Positions 59,459-64,000 of a stretch of DNA of 64,000 bases are shown in pieces; the stretch's first letter is position 1, and every line of letters starts with the position of its first letter. The stretch is taken from NCBI GenBank assembly GCA_023362775.1, contig JALMGJ010000003.1:175498774-175562773 (forward strand), given 5' to 3'. Below the pieces are notes generated by a model. The model did no database searches, was not told the DNA's origin, and was given only the letters and a program-made list of their open reading frames with translations. Both the position numbers and the translations under genes were made by a program. The stretch is from Charina bottae (lineage: Eukaryota > Chordata > Lepidosauria > Squamata > Charinaidae).

Positions 59459-59940
59459 GGGAGATTAAGGAGTTTTCATTTCTGCAATCAGAAGACACGA
59501 TGAAAACTCCTTAATCTCACAACACATGGACAGACTCAACCATACTTTCAACTGGGAAACTGTGAGCATCTTAAACCAAGCCAAATCCAAAAACGCTAGA
59601 GAATTCCTGGAAGCTTGGCACTCAAGACAAAGCAGCCATCAACAGACACATAGAGGTAAACAACATTTACATACCATTCATAAGAGACAATAGAAAAGCC
59701 AGAAGACCAGAACACCTCCTTGCCAGCAATCAATACCCAGATATGCAAAGACTAACACCAAGATTAGCACCAGAGGAACAATCAAACAGCACAATATACC
59801 CTAATCAAGGAACTATTAACTCAGTCAATCAACCAAGCAGCAAACAGCCCAATCAAGGAACTCCTAAGGGGAGAACAACACCTCCACCAACACAAGCAGG
59901 ACAAGCCATGGTATATAAACAGAGAGCAAGTCCCACTCCC

Positions 59941-59992
59941 TTTTCACACTGAAGATGTTGCCTAGCCTGGCAATGAAACGTCTGCAAGAAAA
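59941..59992 (+). ncRNA. Hammerhead-like ribozyme core, right arm
   Basis: CTGAAGA (59949-59955), stem II TTGCC/GGCAA, GAAAC (59975-59979), GTC (59980-59982). Stem I here has two mismatches relative to the left arm, so this arm is more decayed. Confidence 0.45.
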
Positions 59993-60227
59993 CAACAAGG
60001 CTCAGACAGCACCAAGGACTCCACAAAATTAATATTCTAGTACACTTAATTTGTCCCAATTTCATGAATGCTTTTGGGAAAGTTTTGTACATGTAAATTA
60101 TTAAAAATTATTTGTGTTGGGTGAAAATTGGCTATAAAAGTGATGAAAGGTTTTTAATTGTTTAAATGAGAAAAGCTTAACAAGTTTTTCCTTAAAGAAA
60201 AAACACTTTAATAAATTCAATTATGGG

Positions 60228-60741
60228 ATACTGAAGCAGGCAGGCCAGAATCATTCAGTTTTCTATAGCTGCTCTTATGTCCACTAGGCCTGTGTACTGC
60301 TCTATTCCACTCTATATCTAATCAAATAAAATCAAGCAGATATCCTCTTGGCTAAATGCTCTTACCCACATCCTGACCTTTGTAACAGAGGCTGAATGCT
60401 CTTACCCACATCCTGACCTTTGGAACAGAACGCCATGGACTCTTGGAAGTTCCTTAAAATGCTACAGATGGTGTACGATAAGTTCCCCTTTTGGTATCCT
60501 GTTTTGATGTTCCGTGTCTGAACAATCTGTCTGAACAAGCTGAGCTTGTGACACGTAAGATCTTGTCATATCCTGATTGTATTGATTGCAAAAGCCTATA
60601 AAGGATAGACTCCGGGTGTGACCCGGTGTTCAGAATTTGCCAAGTTATTACTCTGAACCTTGCTAGCAATAAACCTGTATTCTCTGCCTTGCTGGTCTCG
60701 CGTCCTGTCATTTGGGAAGGTGAGTTTTCCCGCTACAATAC
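60228..60741 (+). mobile_element. ERV-like solo LTR with 4-bp duplication ATAC
   Basis: 60232-60737 starts TGAAGCAGG and ends CCCGCTACA; ATAC lies on both sides. CTATAAAGG (60596-60604) then AATAAA (60668-60673) sit at spacing typical of an LTR R region. A 30-bp block is duplicated in tandem near 60338-60412. No internal retroviral sequence is present. Confidence 0.7.
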
Positions 60742-63700
60742 GATTGTAAATAGCACTCATTGTCAATTATGTTAGGTATGCATTTCAGCTCTACCCTACC
60801 CATACCAAAAGGAACACATTATCAGGGAGAAGCTATTGCTATGGTTATTTTACTATAAGCTTACAGATAGATTAGTGTAATTCTGCTCCACAAGTATATT
60901 TCTGGCACAATTGTTGATGTGTTTGAAACGATCTGGTCCTAGCAGGATACCACCATACCAGCGGGACACCACTACCAAAACATTGCGGACATTCAGGATC
61001 TATATTAAAAATATCACATACATATTAATATTTAGAAGATGACTTAAAACTTGACTCACTTACATACAATGAGCATCCCTTAATTATCAGCTCAACCCAC
61101 ACTACCTGCAAGAATATAATTCTAGAAAAACAAACTTACTTTTGCAGCATCCTACTCTACAACTTGAAGCAAGCCAACTTCATACTTGTGGTTGGTGTCA
61201 TTAAATCACAGTTTATCTAGGGTATCCATTTTCAGGCACCATGCAAATTTGCATTTAGTTCTAAACAAAAACTCCTGAAAGCAGAGCTTCTGCTTTCTAA
61301 TAGCTAAGAGGGGAGGGAGGAAGCTGATAAGCTCAATGTTCCTTCCTGTAGATCTAAACTCCAGTTTATATCAGACCATCGGCAATGACTGGAAAGATGT
61401 CTAGATGCTTCATAATTATATATTTTTTTAACTTTTGCAAGGCAAAGTCAAATCTAGATCCTACCTATTCACCATAAAATTTAGCATAGCCTTTATCTAT
61501 GTTTCTTCAGATATTTTAGCTACAACTTCCTATTGGATGATGGATTTGCAGTCCACAATAACGGGAAGGAATTATTGGAAAAGCTGGATATTACTTCATT
61601 CTGAAATTATTTATCCTGACAAGGCAGCAATATGAATCATGGGCAAGGAAATGTTAGAGATAAGAGGGAGAACATTAAAGACAAATTGCCATTTTATGAT
61701 GGTGGAAATTAGTGATATTTTCACTAAATATACAGAATATTATTAATCTCTCCTCTGTATATATTGTCACCATTTGATCATTGATCAAAATATTCTAAAT
61801 AGCAAATAATACTTTCAAATGGACTGTGTTTGTATATATCCATTGACAGAAGTTGGCAGGATCTCCTGATTACAATGCTATGGCTACAATCGATGAAAAA
61901 TATCTTCTGTTACCAATTGATTCTTAGTACCTGCATGAGATGGAGAAGACGGCCCCCTGCTGCTGTTTCACCATCATCTTCACAATCCTGTAAAAAAGTC
62001 TGCTTGTCTTCACAGTATATCCTTAAAATAAAGAACAATGCTAGATCACAGTGTAAATATGCTGCTTATTCTATACCACAATAATTTGTTTGCTTATCAA
62101 TCTAATGCTTTTCAAAATTATTTAAAATCTATGAATAATCACATGCAATTCTACTGGGTCTGAACATATAGATCCTAGAGATAGACCATTCATTAGTGGA
62201 TTTTTATCCTCCTCACCATTTTGCAGTAATTGCTTTCAAACCTTAGCTACTCACCTGTAAGCATATATGTTGTGAGTAGCACTGGCTATTTTCTTATTTT
62301 TGTACAACTCAGCAAGAATAGTTTTCACCTTGGAAGAAAAATAAAATTTCAGCCAATTATTAGGATTTATATGCTTTACTTGAAGATCTTGCAAACTCCT
62401 TACTGATGCTTAATTCTTGTATATTTGAATGTAATTAAATAAAACTTTCAATTTGAGAATACAGAATGCATATTTCAGCCAACATACTCTCTTTCTCTAA
62501 GAATAAAATATAGAAAAACAAGATATATCATAAACACTTCTACTTAAAAGAAAATGACACGGGATTCAATGGTACATGTGTCTGAGCACTATGCTTGGGA
62601 AAAGTTTGGAAGTACAAAAATTGTAATTTTATAGATGGAAAGAATATAATTCCCATCTGATCTGGGAGACTGGCTTAAATGCTCAAGGAAATTAATATAT
62701 TAGTAATGAAACCCCAAGAACTACATACTTCAGAAAGTCCTGCTGCTGCCCCCAATCTTTTCAAAGTCAACTAAGAGAACCATGGAGAAAAGCCACCGTT
62801 CTGAGATTGCTATCCTCTAATTATTATGAATTGGGATGGAAAAGGAAGAAAAGTATCTGCAGATTTCCTGGGTTATAGAAATATTACTGTTATGGTTTGA
62901 TATCTTTACCATAACCAATCCATTTGTAGTTAATTCCATCCTTTCCTTCCTGAGGGAAGAGCCTGAGACTTGGATTGAATCAACAATGGTTAATTTATAG
63001 AGATTGTACTTTCTAGCCATTTTGAGAATCAATCTTGGCTGATAATTCGGGCATAAACATAGGCTTGAATTCTAACTTCCTTCCCATCAGTAGAAAAGAG
63101 TTCACAGAGTAGAGTTTTCCCCTATATCGCTCCTTTTGGGGCTCTGCTTCTAAGATTTGGTAAATCCTTAGGAACAGATGATGCAAGAGACAACAGGGAG
63201 ATGACAAATCCCCAGAAGTAACACTTCCCCTTATCTGAACTGAGTAGGAATGTAGGATGCAAGGTATTTATAATTATATTAAATAGGCATTATGGATAAT
63301 GCCTGGATTAAGCAGGCAAAAATGTAGAACAGCAAAAAATTGTGGAAAGAGATATAAAAACAAGACAGGGATATCAGCTGATGATTATTTTAATATACAT
63401 AGAAAATAGAGCAGCTTTCAGATACAACATTAAATGGTAGAAAATAAAATTACCAATATTGTCATCACAACAATAAATTGATTCTCATCAGACACTACAA
63501 CAAAGCACTCCCCAATCTACAGAAACTCAAAGGGCTCTTGGTATAAGAAGATGGAATTTGAAACTCAAAGGGCCCTTGGTATAAGATGAAATATGAAGCA
63601 GCAGTATTAAATTAGCAGCCTTAATCAGAGTGTGATCTTTGGCATTCAATTTGTTTCCAATTGTTGGGTTGGATCTAGATTTAGGCCTAGTTAAGAGTAC

Positions 63701-63752
63701 ACTTACCAAAATCAGTAAATCTACTATTAGTCTGACTAACCCACTAGTGATA
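60742..63752. other. AT-rich non-coding, nothing recognised
   Basis: About 3 kb without a supportable gene. A near-duplicate AAACTCAAAGGGC.CTTGGT block is repeated at about 63525-63590. Confidence 0.5.
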
Positions 63753-64000
63753 CCTTAGTTCAGGGCTTTCCAAAGTTTTCCCGCGGCGACACACCAACCG
63801 CCGTCGGGAAAACCCGGAAGTGCCGCCATTGCGGCAGCGCGCAAAAACCTGGAAGCACTGCTGCCGCTTTCAGGTTTTTGCGCGCCGCCGTTGGTGTGTC
63901 GCCGCAGGGAAACCCAGAAGCGCTGATGATGATCAGCGCTTCCGGGTTGTGTGGCGACACACCAGACTGTGTGTGGCGACACACTTTCGTGTGGCAACAC
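63753..64000. mobile_element. hAT MITE, CTTTCCAAA family, copy 4 (cut by window end)
   Basis: Starts CAGGGCTTTCCAAAGTTTTC at 63761 after a candidate 8-mer CCTTAGTT (63753-63760). Its core has inverted GCGGCGACACACCAAC and GGTGTGTCGCCGCAGG words. The right end lies outside the window; ACACACTTTCGTGTGGCAAC just before the edge matches the subterminal region of copies 1 and 2. Confidence 0.9.

Larger units (their letters stand above)
59328..60036 (+). mobile_element. Penelope-like element with inverted ends and coding remnant
   Basis: 59340-60024 between perfect 12-bp repeats AAAATTAATATT (59328-59339, 60025-60036). Left end 59369-59458 and right end about 59940-60020 are long inverted repeats. 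The centre (about 59510-59690) translates in part to HTFNWETVSILNQAKSKNAR, which resembles the C-terminal GIY-YIG-type endonuclease region of Penelope-like elements; stops end it. There is no RT. The copy is 5'-truncated and inverted-end. Confidence 0.7.

Overview
This window looks like AT-rich intergenic or intronic DNA from a squamate reptile (snake or lizard). The evidence is the repeat mix: a near-complete Bov-B (RTE) LINE, four copies of a tRNA-derived SINE whose tail resembles the Bov-B end, Sauria-type tRNA SINEs, degenerate L2-clade LINEs, Penelope-like elements, many hAT-type elements with 8-bp target duplications, solo LTRs and dense microsatellites. I find no confirmed host protein-coding gene. 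The best host-gene hint is a 105-nt spliced-exon-like open block at 3260-3364.

Layout. 0-10 kb: L2 3' end (minus), tetranucleotide microsatellite, 5'-truncated LINE end inside a perfect 37-bp duplication, L1-like 3' tail, SINE, a 67-bp mini-element, and a minus-strand SINE split by a GC-rich hAT. 10-24 kb: quiet AT-rich DNA holding half of a diverged duplicated block (other half near 22.7-23.1 kb), a TIR element interrupted by Bov-B (14.69-17.96 kb), itself interrupted by an L2-like tail; a Penelope-like inverted repeat with hammerhead-like cores; a solo LTR. 25-30 kb: a 2.2-kb CpG-rich hAT-bounded element, then a decayed L2 LINE. 31-34.5 kb: Ty3-like solo LTR with a 39-bp minisatellite, a Penelope-like fragment, a broken Ty3/gypsy-type gag frame, a hAT MITE. 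35-50 kb: L2 tail, SINEs, simple repeats, another solo LTR, hAT MITEs, nested L1-like insertions, and an island at 46.4-47.2 kb that may be conserved regulatory DNA. 50-64 kb: mostly unannotated AT-rich DNA with SINEs, a small hAT with promoter-like tandem motifs, a second Penelope-like inverted repeat, an ERV-like solo LTR, and a hAT MITE running off the end.

How the parts relate. The elements act independently, but three themes recur: (1) LINE/SINE pairing through a shared 3' tail; (2) promoter-like ATTGG...CCAAT modules shared by hAT elements and a solo LTR; (3) hammerhead-like RNA cores facing each other in Penelope-like inverted repeats. Most boundaries rest on target-site duplications read directly from the sequence; family names rest on recognition without a database search.
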